Source of the DNA: DASRQK01 sp964401685
Lineage (GTDB): Bacteria > Bacteroidota > Bacteroidia > Sphingobacteriales > Sphingobacteriaceae
DNA length: 64,000 bases
NCBI GenBank assembly: GCA_964401685.1
Contig: CAYNZH010000005.1
Coordinates: forward strand, 1-64,000
Reading direction: 5' to 3'
The translations under genes and the position numbers were made by a program. Each line of letters opens with the position of its first letter. The stretch's first letter is position 1. A model generated the notes under the pieces. That model made no database searches. It was given only the letters and a program-made list of their open reading frames with translations, and was not told the DNA's origin. Below, in pieces: positions 43,499 to 51,905 of the stretch.

Positions 43499-44839
43499 AT
43501 GTTTCAGAATTTACAAGATAAGTTAGATAGAGCATTTAAGGTTCTCAAAGGACAGGGAAATATTACGGAAATCAACGTGGCCGAAACCATGAAGGAAATC
43601 CGTAAGGCTCTTCTGGATGCCGACGTCAATTATAAGACAGCGAAAGCGTTTACCGATGAAGTCAAGCAACTGGCGCTGGGGCAGAACGTGTTGACAAGTA
43701 TTTCCCCCGGTCAATTGCTGACCAAGATCATGAACGATCAGCTGACCGAACTGATGGGGGGCCAGGTAGATGAATTGGATCTCTCTCAACAACCCACGGT
43801 GATCCTGATCGCAGGACTGAATGGTGCGGGAAAAACGACATTTACGGGAAAGCTCGCGAAGTATCTGAAAGACCAAAAGGGTAAGAAACCACTTTTGGTG
43901 GCGGGGGACGTGCATCGCCCAGCAGCGATTGACCAGCTTCAGGTATTGGCCGAACAAGTCGGCGTGCCGGTTTATGCGGATACTACGTCGAAAGATCCGG
44001 TGGCCATTGCTAAAGCCGGTGTCGAGCAGGCGAAAAAGAACGGGAACCACGTCGTGATCGTCGATACTGCCGGTCGACTCGCTATTGATGAAGCGCTCAT
44101 GCAGGAAATCACAGCGGTCAAGGACGCCACACGTCCTCATGAGATCCTCTTTGTGGTCGACGCGATGACAGGTCAGGACGCAGTCAATACGGCGAAGGCT
44201 TTCAACGATAGACTGGATTTTACGGGGGTAGTTCTGACCAAGTTGGATGGCGACACCCGAGGCGGTGCAGCCCTATCCATCAAATCCGTGGTCAATAAGC
44301 CAATCAAATTTATAGGGACTGGGGAAAAAATGGATGCTTTGGATGTGTTTTATCCAGATCGTATGGCATCCAGGATCCTGGGAATGGGGGATGTGGTATC
44401 CCTTGTTGAGCGTGCCCAGCAGCAATTTGATGAGAAAGAGGCTGAAGCGCTTCAAAAGAAAATCCGAAAAAATAAGTTTGATTTCAACGATTTTCGAACT
44501 CAGATCAAGCAAATCCAGAAAATGGGTAATATGAAGGATTTGATGGGGATGATACCCGGCGTTGGCAAAGCGATCAAGGATATTGAAATTGAGGACGATG
44601 CGTTCAAACCCATCGAGGCAATAATCGATTCGATGACGCCGTACGAGCGGGAGAACCCCGAGATTATAGATCAACGCCGTCGGGCGCGAATAGCGAAGGG
44701 CTCGGGTACCGAGCTGGTTGAGGTAAATCGCTTGATGAAGCAGTTTGGCGATATGAAAAAGGTAATGAAACAAATGTCTAATCCCGCTGCAATGGCGAAA
44801 ATGATGCGTGGAATGCCAAAAATGCCGATGGGCAAGTAA
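43499..44839 (+). CDS. ffh: Signal recognition particle protein Ffh
   Basis: 446 residues. NG GTPase domain with GLNGAGKTTFTGKLA (P-loop), DTAGRL and TKLDGDTRGGAAL, followed by a methionine-rich M domain to the C-terminus (for example VMKQMSNPAAMAKMMRGMPKMPMG) that binds signal peptides and 4.5S RNA. Essential for membrane-protein targeting. Follows the YugP-like gene by 15 nt. Confidence 0.97.
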   Translation: MFQNLQDKLDRAFKVLKGQGNITEINVAETMKEIRKALLDADVNYKTAKAFTDEVKQLALGQNVLTSISPGQLLTKIMNDQLTELMGGQVDELDLSQQPTVILIAGLNGAGKTTFTGKLAKYLKDQKGKKPLLVAGDVHRPAAIDQLQVLAEQVGVPVYADTTSKDPVAIAKAGVEQAKKNGNHVVIVDTAGRLAIDEALMQEITAVKDATRPHEILFVVDAMTGQDAVNTAKAFNDRLDFTGVVLTKLDGDTRGGAALSIKSVVNKPIKFIGTGEKMDALDVFYPDRMASRILGMGDVVSLVERAQQQFDEKEAEALQKKIRKNKFDFNDFRTQIKQIQKMGNMKDLMGMIPGVGKAIKDIEIEDDAFKPIEAIIDSMTPYERENPEIIDQRRRARIAKGSGTELVEVNRLMKQFGDMKKVMKQMSNPAAMAKMMRGMPKMPMGK

Positions 44840-44863
44840 TCGCGTCTGAACTAGAATGACCCT

Positions 44864-46006
44864 ATGATAAACTTTGAGCTAAGTGAGGAGCAACGTATGA
44901 TCCGGGACGCGGCGCGCTCCTTTGCGCAGACCGAATTGAAACCCGGCGTCATTGAACGGGACGAGAAACAGATTTTTCCCGGGGATGCCATCAAGAAGCT
45001 CGGCGAGCTAGGTTTCATGGGGATGATGGTCAGTCCAAAATACGGAGGAGCTGGCCTGGATGCGATTTCCTATGTACTTGCGATGGAGGAGTTGTCCAAG
45101 ATAGATGCTTCAACCTCGGTAGTTGTCTCCGTCAACAATTCCCTCGTATGCTTTGGCCTTGAGAAATACGGATCTGAGTATCAGAAAGAAAAATATTTGA
45201 TCCCGCTGGCGAGCGGCTTGCAGATCGGGGCATTTTGCCTGTCAGAGCCGGAGGCTGGCTCCGATGCGACGTCACAGCAAACCACCGCCATTGATATGGG
45301 AGATTACTACCTGCTGAATGGCACAAAAAACTGGATCACTAGTGGCAATTCTGCGAGTACCTACATTGTGATTGCACAGACCGACCCTGAGAAGAAGCAC
45401 AGGGGGATCAATGCGTTTATCGTAGAACGGGGTATGGATGGATTCACCGTCGGACCCAAGGAAAACAAGATGGGGATCCGAGGTTCAGATACGCATTCAC
45501 TTATGTTTTCCGATGTCAAAGTACCTAAGGAAAATCGCATCGGTGACGATGGTTTTGGGTTTAAGTTTGCCATGCAAACGCTCGAGGGCGGACGAATCGG
45601 AATCGCATCGCAGGCTTTGGGTATCGCTGCAGGCGCTTTCGAACTATCGGTCGCCTACGCAAAGGAACGCAAGACGTTCGGTAAGCCAATCGGTCATCAT
45701 CAGGCAATACAGTTTAAACTAGCTGACATGGCGACTGAGATTGACGCAGCCCGACTGTTGTGTTTGCGCGCAGCATGGTTGAAGGACCAAGGCAAGCCCT
45801 TCACACAGGAAGCGGCAATGGCCAAGTTATTTGCGTCCGAAGTAGCCATGAGAACCACGACCGAGGCGGTTCAGATCCACGGCGGCTATGGCTATGTCCG
45901 CGAATACCATGTGGAAAGGCTGATGCGTGATGCCAAGATCACTCAAATCTACGAAGGGACGTCCGAAATCCAAAGAATGGTTATCGGTCGGGAAGCTCTT
46001 GGGTAG
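44864..46006 (+). CDS. Acyl-CoA dehydrogenase
   Basis: 380 residues of the FAD-dependent acyl-CoA dehydrogenase family. FAD-binding FCLSEPEAGSDAT and WITSGNSA, and the catalytic Glu near the C-terminus in ITQIYEGTSEIQRM, are all present. Short-chain acyl-CoA (butyryl-CoA-like) oxidation is the best guess by similarity; the chain-length range is inferred. Follows ffh by 24 nt on the same strand. Confidence 0.93.
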   Translation: MINFELSEEQRMIRDAARSFAQTELKPGVIERDEKQIFPGDAIKKLGELGFMGMMVSPKYGGAGLDAISYVLAMEELSKIDASTSVVVSVNNSLVCFGLEKYGSEYQKEKYLIPLASGLQIGAFCLSEPEAGSDATSQQTTAIDMGDYYLLNGTKNWITSGNSASTYIVIAQTDPEKKHRGINAFIVERGMDGFTVGPKENKMGIRGSDTHSLMFSDVKVPKENRIGDDGFGFKFAMQTLEGGRIGIASQALGIAAGAFELSVAYAKERKTFGKPIGHHQAIQFKLADMATEIDAARLLCLRAAWLKDQGKPFTQEAAMAKLFASEVAMRTTTEAVQIHGGYGYVREYHVERLMRDAKITQIYEGTSEIQRMVIGREALG

Positions 46007-46034
46007 CAGTCGGGGCTTGATACCCGCTCACGCC

Positions 46035-46376
46035 CTAAAGTAGCAGTAAAAATTGGGGCAAATTATCCTCTCTTTCTAATTTTAGCTTTTTCTTGATCCA
46101 ATATTTTCTGTTTGTAAGCACTTTTTTCCCACTTAGACACGGGAATTTTTTGAGATCTTCATCAGTGTAGCCCAATTTGTAGAGTGCACATATCTTGAAC
46201 TCCGTGTCATTGATAGAGGGAGCAAGGGATTTTAACTTTTCACCAAAATCGCTGAATACTCTTGTGAATTCTGTCGTAAATACTTCGAATTGTTTCTTTT
46301 TTATTAAATTGTGAAGGCGACGGATGTCTTTTCGATGGGCGATCTGCGCGATCCAAAAAAGCTTGATTGATTCCAT
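46035..46376 (-). CDS. Small protein with a LuxR/TPR-regulator-like C-terminal helix-turn-helix
   Basis: 113 residues, AT-rich and more basic than its neighbours. The segment NDTEFKICALYKLGYTDEDLKKF (about 60-82) followed by KYWIKKKLKL resembles the C-terminal HTH of Bacteroidota TPR-linked LuxR-type regulators, where one expects TPSEIRLCALIRLGLSNKEIA. The N-terminal repeat region of those regulators is missing, and the recognition-helix area is diverged. It may be a remnant or a small independent DNA-binding protein. The 137 bp upstream are AT-rich with small hairpins and no clear promoter. Confidence 0.55.
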   Translation of the reverse strand: MESIKLFWIAQIAHRKDIRRLHNLIKKKQFEVFTTEFTRVFSDFGEKLKSLAPSINDTEFKICALYKLGYTDEDLKKFPCLSGKKVLTNRKYWIKKKLKLEREDNLPQFLLLL

Positions 46377-46513
46377 TAATTTTCGAATTATAGATTATTA
46401 AATAGGCAATAAAAGGCGCAAATAAGTTGCAATCGTGTCAGACTTGCATAAAAGTCAACGCAATATCGTGAAAATGCACGATTTAAAAAAATTTATTTCT
46501 AAAATTATTGTTT

Positions 46514-47161
46514 TTATTTTTCCGCGATGTGCTGAGAATAATACTTACAGAAGTTTGTCAGCGGACATATGCTGCACTTGGGAGTGCGCGCCACACAGAT
46601 GTAACGCCCGTGTAGGATCAGCCAATGGTGAGCCACAGCCAAGGTGTTTTCAGGAAGATACTTTGTAAGCTGCTTCTCTACGGCTAAAGGAGTTTTCGCA
46701 TTGGTGGTGAGTCCGATTCGATTCGCCACTCTAAACACATGGGTGTCAACGGCTATGGCCGGAATTTGAAAGATCACAGAGGCAATGACATTGGCTGTCT
46801 TGCGGCCCACTCCGGGGAGCTTCTGCAGTTCCTCAACTGTGTTCGGAATAATCCCGTTAAATTCGGTCAGCAGCATCTGAGCCATGCCAAGCAAGTGCTT
46901 CGCTTTGTTGTTTGGATAACTGATACTTTTAATGTATTCGAAAATTTCATCTTGGGTGCTTTCGGCAAGAGCCTGTGCGTCGGGGAAACGCGCAAACAAA
47001 GCAGGGGTAACCATGTTGACACGTTTATCGGTACATTGTGCAGAGAGGATTACAGCAACAAGGAGTTGAAAAGGATTTTCATAATACAATTCAGTTTGAG
47101 CCTCGGGCTGGTGTGTGGAAAAGTAGTCTACAAACGCTTTATAACGATCTGCTTTCCGCAT
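46514..47161 (-). CDS. nth: Endonuclease III (base-excision DNA repair)
   Basis: 215 residues. HhH-GPD glycosylase fold with LPGVGRKTANVI (catalytic Lys) and AVDTHVFRVANR (catalytic Asp). The [4Fe-4S] cluster site near the C-terminus is CVARTPKCSICPLTNFC, i.e. C-x6-C-x2-C-x5-C. It removes oxidised pyrimidines. A small ORF lies 13 nt upstream. Confidence 0.95.
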   Translation of the reverse strand: MRKADRYKAFVDYFSTHQPEAQTELYYENPFQLLVAVILSAQCTDKRVNMVTPALFARFPDAQALAESTQDEIFEYIKSISYPNNKAKHLLGMAQMLLTEFNGIIPNTVEELQKLPGVGRKTANVIASVIFQIPAIAVDTHVFRVANRIGLTTNAKTPLAVEKQLTKYLPENTLAVAHHWLILHGRYICVARTPKCSICPLTNFCKYYSQHIAEK

Positions 47162-47174
47162 ATGAAAACGTCCT

Positions 47175-47369
47175 CTACCTCGTACTTTTTGAATTGTACA
47201 TAATAAAAGCGATACTCTCCTGGCCAGGGCGCTCTAAAATTGCATCCAACTCTGGTTTCACTTGCCTGTAAAACGCATCGCTTTCTAACTGTTCGCAAGC
47301 GAAATCTGCGAAAAAAAACGGGCCTTGGTCATCGTCAACGGAAATTTCATTAGTAAAATTTTCTATCAT
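47175..47369 (-). CDS. Small acidic hypothetical protein, 64 residues
   Basis: Acidic, no signal, begins MIENFTNEISVDDDQGPFFF. It has no close family that I recognise. It lies 13 nt before nth on the same strand and 60 nt after the S8 peptidase gene, and its codon composition looks coding. A fairly hydrophobic PFFFADFACEQ segment lies near the N-terminus. Could be a real small protein; only the context supports it. Confidence 0.5.
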   Translation of the reverse strand: MIENFTNEISVDDDQGPFFFADFACEQLESDAFYRQVKPELDAILERPGQESIAFIMYNSKSTR

Positions 47370-47429
47370 ATATAGTATTTTGATTAAACCTTCTAATTAA
47401 TAACGTCACCTTTAATAGAATCGTATAAG

Positions 47430-49049
47430 TTAAGGCGTTTTGAAACGTTTTTCAGCGAGAAGTAGAGCCTCGTAGGCGTTTACAACGCCACCGGAAACCG
47501 ATATATCCCGCAAACGCACTGACTTCCTTCGTCCATCTGAGGAGCGGATTCTGACTCTTCTATTGACTGGAATGACAGACTCCATGATGATTTCCTTAGT
47601 TTGTTCGGCCGTCAGTTCAGGGTAATAAGAACGTAATAATGCCGCAATTCCGGACACGACTGGAGCAGCCATACTGGTTCCGTTATGTGCTTTATATTCG
47701 TTGCCAGGTATAGTGGAGTGTATTTTTGCGCCCGGGGCGAAAACATCGACCGTATTTTTCCCGTAATTGGAGAATGTGGCAACCAAATCCCGATTGAATT
47801 CCCAGGTGCTTGCACCCACGGTGATCCATGCATCGGCCATGCCTTTGGTATTGCCCAAGCTATCAACAAAAAACTTGTTGGGGAAGTTGGCTTTAATGTC
47901 AATGTCTTCAGAGTCGTTTCCTGCCGCATGTACAATCAGGACGTCATTTTCCATGGCATATTGTATGGCTTTTTCGACTATCCCTTTATCGCTTGCATAA
48001 CCTTTTCCGAAACTCATGTTGATGATCTTGGCACCATTTTCCACGGCATAAAATATGGAGTTAGCGACATCCTTATCCCGTTCGTCCCCGTCAGGAACTG
48101 TGCGCAAAACCATGATTTGCACCTGATCCGCTATCCCTTTTATACCAAGGTCATTGTACCTGTTTCCGGCAATAATTCCAGCAACATGAGTCCCATGTTC
48201 TGCGTCCGGCCCAGTTACATCTGCATTGCCGTAATACCTCTCTTCGCTGTTGGAATAATCATCGCCAACAATGTGTCTCGATCTATAATCCTTGTTGAGG
48301 TGGTATTTGACCTGATTGTCAAAATACTCTCTCGCTTCGGCCAGTTCTTCCATAAATTTGGAAAAATCGGGCTCTTTTTTTAGTTCTGAGCGGATGACTC
48401 TCAACGCAAATTTTTCTATATCGTCGTTGGCTTTGTATCTTTGGAAATCAGCTCGGGTGGGCTGTTCGATCCCCATGCGACTGACAATACTATCGGTCGC
48501 ACGAATGAGCATATGATAGGTCAATTGTCCATTCTGGGCGACTTTCAGTTTTGCCGTATAGTCTGTCACCATCTTTTGATAAGCCTGAAACTCCCTGCGC
48601 TCCTCTGCAGACATGGGAGTGGAAGGTAAGATAGAAATATACTTTGGTTCCAGGTCCCTCACCAGCCGTGTAACTTCCAAATTATCATAATGAACGTTTT
48701 CACCATTAGGATTTCCAATGAAATTCCAGCCGTACTTATCGTTGACATAGCCATTTTGATCCGCATCGAACCCCGTTTTTGCACTGTCTGATACATTTAT
48801 CCACAGGGCATGTAGCAAATCTTCATGCGTCGTGTCGACACCACCGTCGATCACAGCGACGATAACAGGTTTTGCGGTCCTACCATTTAAAAGTAAATCG
48901 TATGCCTTCTCTGTACTCACTCCGAAAATACCATCCCGTTGCAAATCAAGGTTAAACCAGTTTGGTGGCGGCGAGTCGTTCTTTTGGGATAATGCCAGGA
49001 AAGGCATTAACAGCATCAGAAACGAAAATAAGTTATGCTTGAAATTCAT
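47430..49049 (-). CDS. Subtilisin-like S8 serine peptidase with a large insertion
   Basis: 539 residues, secreted (signal peptide about 1-22). Catalytic D68 (AVIDGGVD), H285 (HGTHVAG) and S459 (GTSMAAP) are intact. The 217 residues between Asp and His are far more than the ~30-40 of subtilisin; about 130-150 of them (about 120-270) are a helical charged insertion. The oxyanion Asn is in the AAGNDS region. Upstream is a -7 element only 4 nt before the ATG, hinting at a leaderless mRNA. Confidence 0.9.
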   Translation of the reverse strand: MNFKHNLFSFLMLLMPFLALSQKNDSPPPNWFNLDLQRDGIFGVSTEKAYDLLLNGRTAKPVIVAVIDGGVDTTHEDLLHALWINVSDSAKTGFDADQNGYVNDKYGWNFIGNPNGENVHYDNLEVTRLVRDLEPKYISILPSTPMSAEERREFQAYQKMVTDYTAKLKVAQNGQLTYHMLIRATDSIVSRMGIEQPTRADFQRYKANDDIEKFALRVIRSELKKEPDFSKFMEELAEAREYFDNQVKYHLNKDYRSRHIVGDDYSNSEERYYGNADVTGPDAEHGTHVAGIIAGNRYNDLGIKGIADQVQIMVLRTVPDGDERDKDVANSIFYAVENGAKIINMSFGKGYASDKGIVEKAIQYAMENDVLIVHAAGNDSEDIDIKANFPNKFFVDSLGNTKGMADAWITVGASTWEFNRDLVATFSNYGKNTVDVFAPGAKIHSTIPGNEYKAHNGTSMAAPVVSGIAALLRSYYPELTAEQTKEIIMESVIPVNRRVRIRSSDGRRKSVRLRDISVSGGVVNAYEALLLAEKRFKTP

Positions 49050-49053
49050 AAAA

Positions 49054-49061
49054 CAAATATA
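49054..49061 (-). promoter_or_regulatory. -7 element of the S8 peptidase gene
   Basis: TATATTTG on the minus strand, ending 4 nt before the ATG at 49049. Confidence 0.5.
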
Positions 49062-49078
49062 GTGTTTTTCTCAGAAAG

Positions 49079-49288
49079 CTAGGGTTGTGCTTCCTGTTTG
49101 CGCATCTCAAAATTGCTGGCCGCGTTTTTACTTGCTTTAAGCGAAACGATGAGCGCGACGACCACCATGACGATTATGATGACGATACCTAGTATTCCCT
49201 TCCTCCTGTCCTGCTTCATCAACCACAGCAAAAAGGCAATAAGCGGAACTAGAAAAATGATGAAAAAAAACCAACTCGTACTAATCAT
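49079..49288 (-). CDS. Small membrane protein, 69 residues
   Basis: Two hydrophobic segments (about 5-24 and 31-50) separated by a basic KQDRRKG loop, then a charged C-terminus. Typical of small uncharacterised inner-membrane proteins. It ends 29 nt before the S8 peptidase start, which may have its own promoter there. No recognisable family. Confidence 0.6.
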   Translation of the reverse strand: MISTSWFFFIIFLVPLIAFLLWLMKQDRRKGILGIVIIIVMVVVALIVSLKASKNAASNFEMRKQEAQP

Positions 49289-49399
49289 GGTGCAAAAAAA
49301 TTAAGTTGCCTTCAAGCAAAGATCGTCATTTCAGCTGGCTCTCGCAAGTGGAATGTTAAACATTGTTAAATAGGTGAAGCACTTGTGCGATATTTTCTT

Positions 49400-49407
49400 T
49401 ATCTTTG
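49400..49407 (+). promoter_or_regulatory. -7 element of bamD
   Basis: TATCTTTG ends 4 nt before the bamD ATG at 49412. The -33 region is not evident. The rest of the 123-bp divergent region shows nothing else I can support. Confidence 0.5.
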
Positions 49408-49411
49408 TCAC

Positions 49412-50323
49412 ATGTTTTTAAATAAACGTTTGATTGCCGGAGTTGCCGGTATTTTATTACTTACCCTGTTAGTTGGCTGCAAGAGCAAGTTTGAAAAGCT
49501 TCGTGAAAGCAATAATGTTGCGGCGAAATATCAGGAGGCTATACGCTTGTACGAAAACAAGAAATATAGCAAGGCGCTGGTTTTGTTCGACGATCTGAAC
49601 CAACGCTACCAGGGACATGCTGAGGCAGAGGATTTGCTGTTTTATATCGCGTATACAAACTATTACTTGTATGATTATTCTACAGCGAGATACCACTTCA
49701 GCCAGTTCTCCAGTAATTATATCAATAGCCCCCGCGCTGAGGAAGCTCGGTTTATGGCGGCATACTGCTATTATCAGGAGTCGCCCAAGTATTCGCTGGA
49801 TCAGGAATATACTCATCGAGCAATTGAGTCGCTGCAGCTGTTTATCAACCTTTACCCTTATTCGGAGCGCGCAGATGAAGCTGCAGACCTGATACAGGAA
49901 CTGAGGGATAGGTTGGAGTATAAGGTGTATTCCAATGCCAGGTTGTACCTGGATATGGGGTTGATGGATGATTATCGTGCGGCAGTGATTGCTTTTGACA
50001 ATGCGCTCCAAAATTATCCGGACACCAAGTATGCGGAGGAAATGGAGTTTTTGAGCATCAAGGCACAATATTTGTACGCATCAAATAGCACTTTGCGCAG
50101 GCAGGAAGAGCGATTTGGCGAGGCGATTGATCTATATCAGCGCTTTGTTTCATCCTACCCTGAAAGCCAGTTTTTGAAAGAGGCGAACGAACTGAAACGT
50201 GATTCGGAGCGCAAGATGGCTGAGGCTAAAACGCAGATGGCGATCCAGGCACAAAGGATTGCCGAACAGGAAGCCCGGGCTAAACGTATAGCGGAAGCGC
50301 AAAATGTATCCGGGGATCAATAA
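49412..50323 (+). CDS. bamD: Outer-membrane assembly lipoprotein BamD
   Basis: About 303 residues from the ATG at 49412, which gives a lipoprotein signal (LLVGC); the frame opens 27 nt further up. Five TPR-like helical repeats (about 30-240), e.g. AKYQEAIRLYENKKYSKALVLF and AEARFMAAYCYYQ-like segments, and a long charged C-terminal coiled coil (about 250-300) with many Lys, Ala and Glu. Essential partner of BamA in outer-membrane protein insertion. First gene of bamD-omega-coaBC. Confidence 0.9.
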   Translation: MFLNKRLIAGVAGILLLTLLVGCKSKFEKLRESNNVAAKYQEAIRLYENKKYSKALVLFDDLNQRYQGHAEAEDLLFYIAYTNYYLYDYSTARYHFSQFSSNYINSPRAEEARFMAAYCYYQESPKYSLDQEYTHRAIESLQLFINLYPYSERADEAADLIQELRDRLEYKVYSNARLYLDMGLMDDYRAAVIAFDNALQNYPDTKYAEEMEFLSIKAQYLYASNSTLRRQEERFGEAIDLYQRFVSSYPESQFLKEANELKRDSERKMAEAKTQMAIQAQRIAEQEARAKRIAEAQNVSGDQ

Positions 50324-50344
50324 AAGAGTATTAAATTTTCGAAA

Positions 50345-50674
50345 ATGAGTACTGTAACAAATAAATTAGCTATCCCAAGTTCGACCGTCACTCGGGATTT
50401 ACGTGAGATTGACCGGGCAACTGACAACCTTTATGAATCTATTGTCATCATTTCCAAGCGGGCAAATCAGCTTTCTGTAGAGTTGAAAGAAGAATTGAAC
50501 GCGAAGCTGGCGGAGTTTGCCACAACCAATGACAATCTCGAAGAAGTGTTTGAGAACCGCGAACAGATTGAGATATCTAAACATTACGAGCGTTTACCCA
50601 AACCTTCTTTAGTGGCTATAGACGAGTTTCTGAACGATAAAGTTTACTTCAGGAATCCCGCAAACGAAGAATAA
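50345..50674 (+). CDS. RNA polymerase omega subunit (Bacteroidota type)
   Basis: 109 residues. It has the omega fold segment DRATDNLYESIVIISKRANQ followed by an extra C-terminal extension, KPSLVAIDEFLNDKVYFRNP, typical of the Bacteroidota version. Omega helps assemble RNA polymerase. It lies 21 nt after bamD and 4 nt before coaBC, the usual neighbourhood in this phylum. Confidence 0.9.
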   Translation: MSTVTNKLAIPSSTVTRDLREIDRATDNLYESIVIISKRANQLSVELKEELNAKLAEFATTNDNLEEVFENREQIEISKHYERLPKPSLVAIDEFLNDKVYFRNPANEE

Positions 50675-50678
50675 AACG

Positions 50679-51905
50679 ATGAAAGTCATCCTCGGTGTGT
50701 GCGGAGGGATCGCGGCGTATAAGGCTGCTCTTCTCGTTCGTGGCTTGGTCAAGGCCGGCGCTGAGGTTCAGGTCATCATGACACCCGATGCTCGGAGTTT
50801 TGTGACCCCTTTGACCTTATCGACCCTTTCCGGCAAGCCAGTACTGATCGAATATTTCGACGCAACCACTGGCTCCTGGAACAACCATGTCCAATTAGGC
50901 ATGTGGGCAGATCTCATGCTCGTTGCACCGGCGACCGCCCACACTTTGGGAAAGCTAGCACAAGGGCTGAGTGATCATTTGTTGGCCGCAGTGTATCTGT
51001 CGGCAAGATGCCCCGTAATTGTCGCCCCGGCGATGGATTTGGACATGTGGGCGCATCCCAGCACGCAACGCAATATCGACCTTCTGAAATCTTACGGTAA
51101 CCATATCATTCCTCCAGCAGAGGGCGAATTGGCCAGCGGGCTAGTTGGAACTGGCCGTCTCCCCGAGCCTGAGGAGATTCTTCAATATGTAGAGAGATTT
51201 TTCCCAAATAAGGACTTGAATTCGAGTGGATCGGAGGAAATGGACAAGCTCCAAGCTTTTTTTTCCGGCAAGAAAGTGTTGGTCACGGCGGGACCAACCT
51301 ACGAAGCCATTGATCCCGTCCGTTTTATTGGAAATCACTCATCTGGCAAAATGGGCGTTGCCCTAGCCGAGGAACTTGCCGGTGCGGGAGCGAGGGTGAC
51401 TCTGGTTCACGGGCCGCTTTCTATCCCGGTGCCCGATAGATCAATGATATCGGCAGTGGCCGTCCGAAGCGCTGCGCAAATGTATGATGCCTGCGTTGAA
51501 ATGGCGCACGAGGCAGATATCATCGTGATGGCGGCGGCGGTGGCGGATTACGCACCCGCCTCAGTTTCGGAGGAGAAGATAAAGAAGAGTTCGGATAACC
51601 TTGTCATCAGACTCGAGAAAACCCAGGATATATTAGCAGAATTGGGCAAAAGAAAGCGACCAGGCCAAATTCTGATCGGTTTCGCATTGGAAACTGAGAA
51701 CGAAGCGGCAAACGCTGCTGATAAGTTGGAGCGGAAGAACCTTGATTTTATAGTCCTGAATTCCTTGCGAGATGAGGGTGCCGGTTTTGGTGGAGATACC
51801 AATAAAATTTCCCTACTGCGCAAAAACGGTGAAACAAAAATCTTCGACCTGAAGTCGAAGACCCTGGTTGCCAGAGACATTCTCTCCGAGATTTCATCGA
51901 TCTAA
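50679..51905 (+). CDS. coaBC: Bifunctional CoaBC (phosphopantothenoylcysteine decarboxylase / phosphopantothenate-cysteine ligase)
   Basis: 408 residues catalysing two steps of coenzyme A synthesis. N-terminal FMN-dependent CoaC (about 1-175) with VCGGIAAYKA, H70 at the position of the proton-relay His, and PAMDLDMW at 117-124; C-terminal CoaB (about 188-408) with the NHSSGKMG nucleotide loop. In CoaC, the motif PxMNxxMW of E. coli reads PAMDLDMW, with Asp for Asn, and the catalytic Cys region reads ELASGLVG with Ser for Cys. These look like lineage-specific differences. Overlaps the EamA gene by 12 nt at the 3' end. Confidence 0.93.
   Translation: MKVILGVCGGIAAYKAALLVRGLVKAGAEVQVIMTPDARSFVTPLTLSTLSGKPVLIEYFDATTGSWNNHVQLGMWADLMLVAPATAHTLGKLAQGLSDHLLAAVYLSARCPVIVAPAMDLDMWAHPSTQRNIDLLKSYGNHIIPPAEGELASGLVGTGRLPEPEEILQYVERFFPNKDLNSSGSEEMDKLQAFFSGKKVLVTAGPTYEAIDPVRFIGNHSSGKMGVALAEELAGAGARVTLVHGPLSIPVPDRSMISAVAVRSAAQMYDACVEMAHEADIIVMAAAVADYAPASVSEEKIKKSSDNLVIRLEKTQDILAELGKRKRPGQILIGFALETENEAANAADKLERKNLDFIVLNSLRDEGAGFGGDTNKISLLRKNGETKIFDLKSKTLVARDILSEISSI

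Noticed and set aside
47685..48383. 232-residue ORF opposite the S8 peptidase gene
   Set aside because: Shadow of a conserved peptidase with full catalytic triad; no domain of its own.
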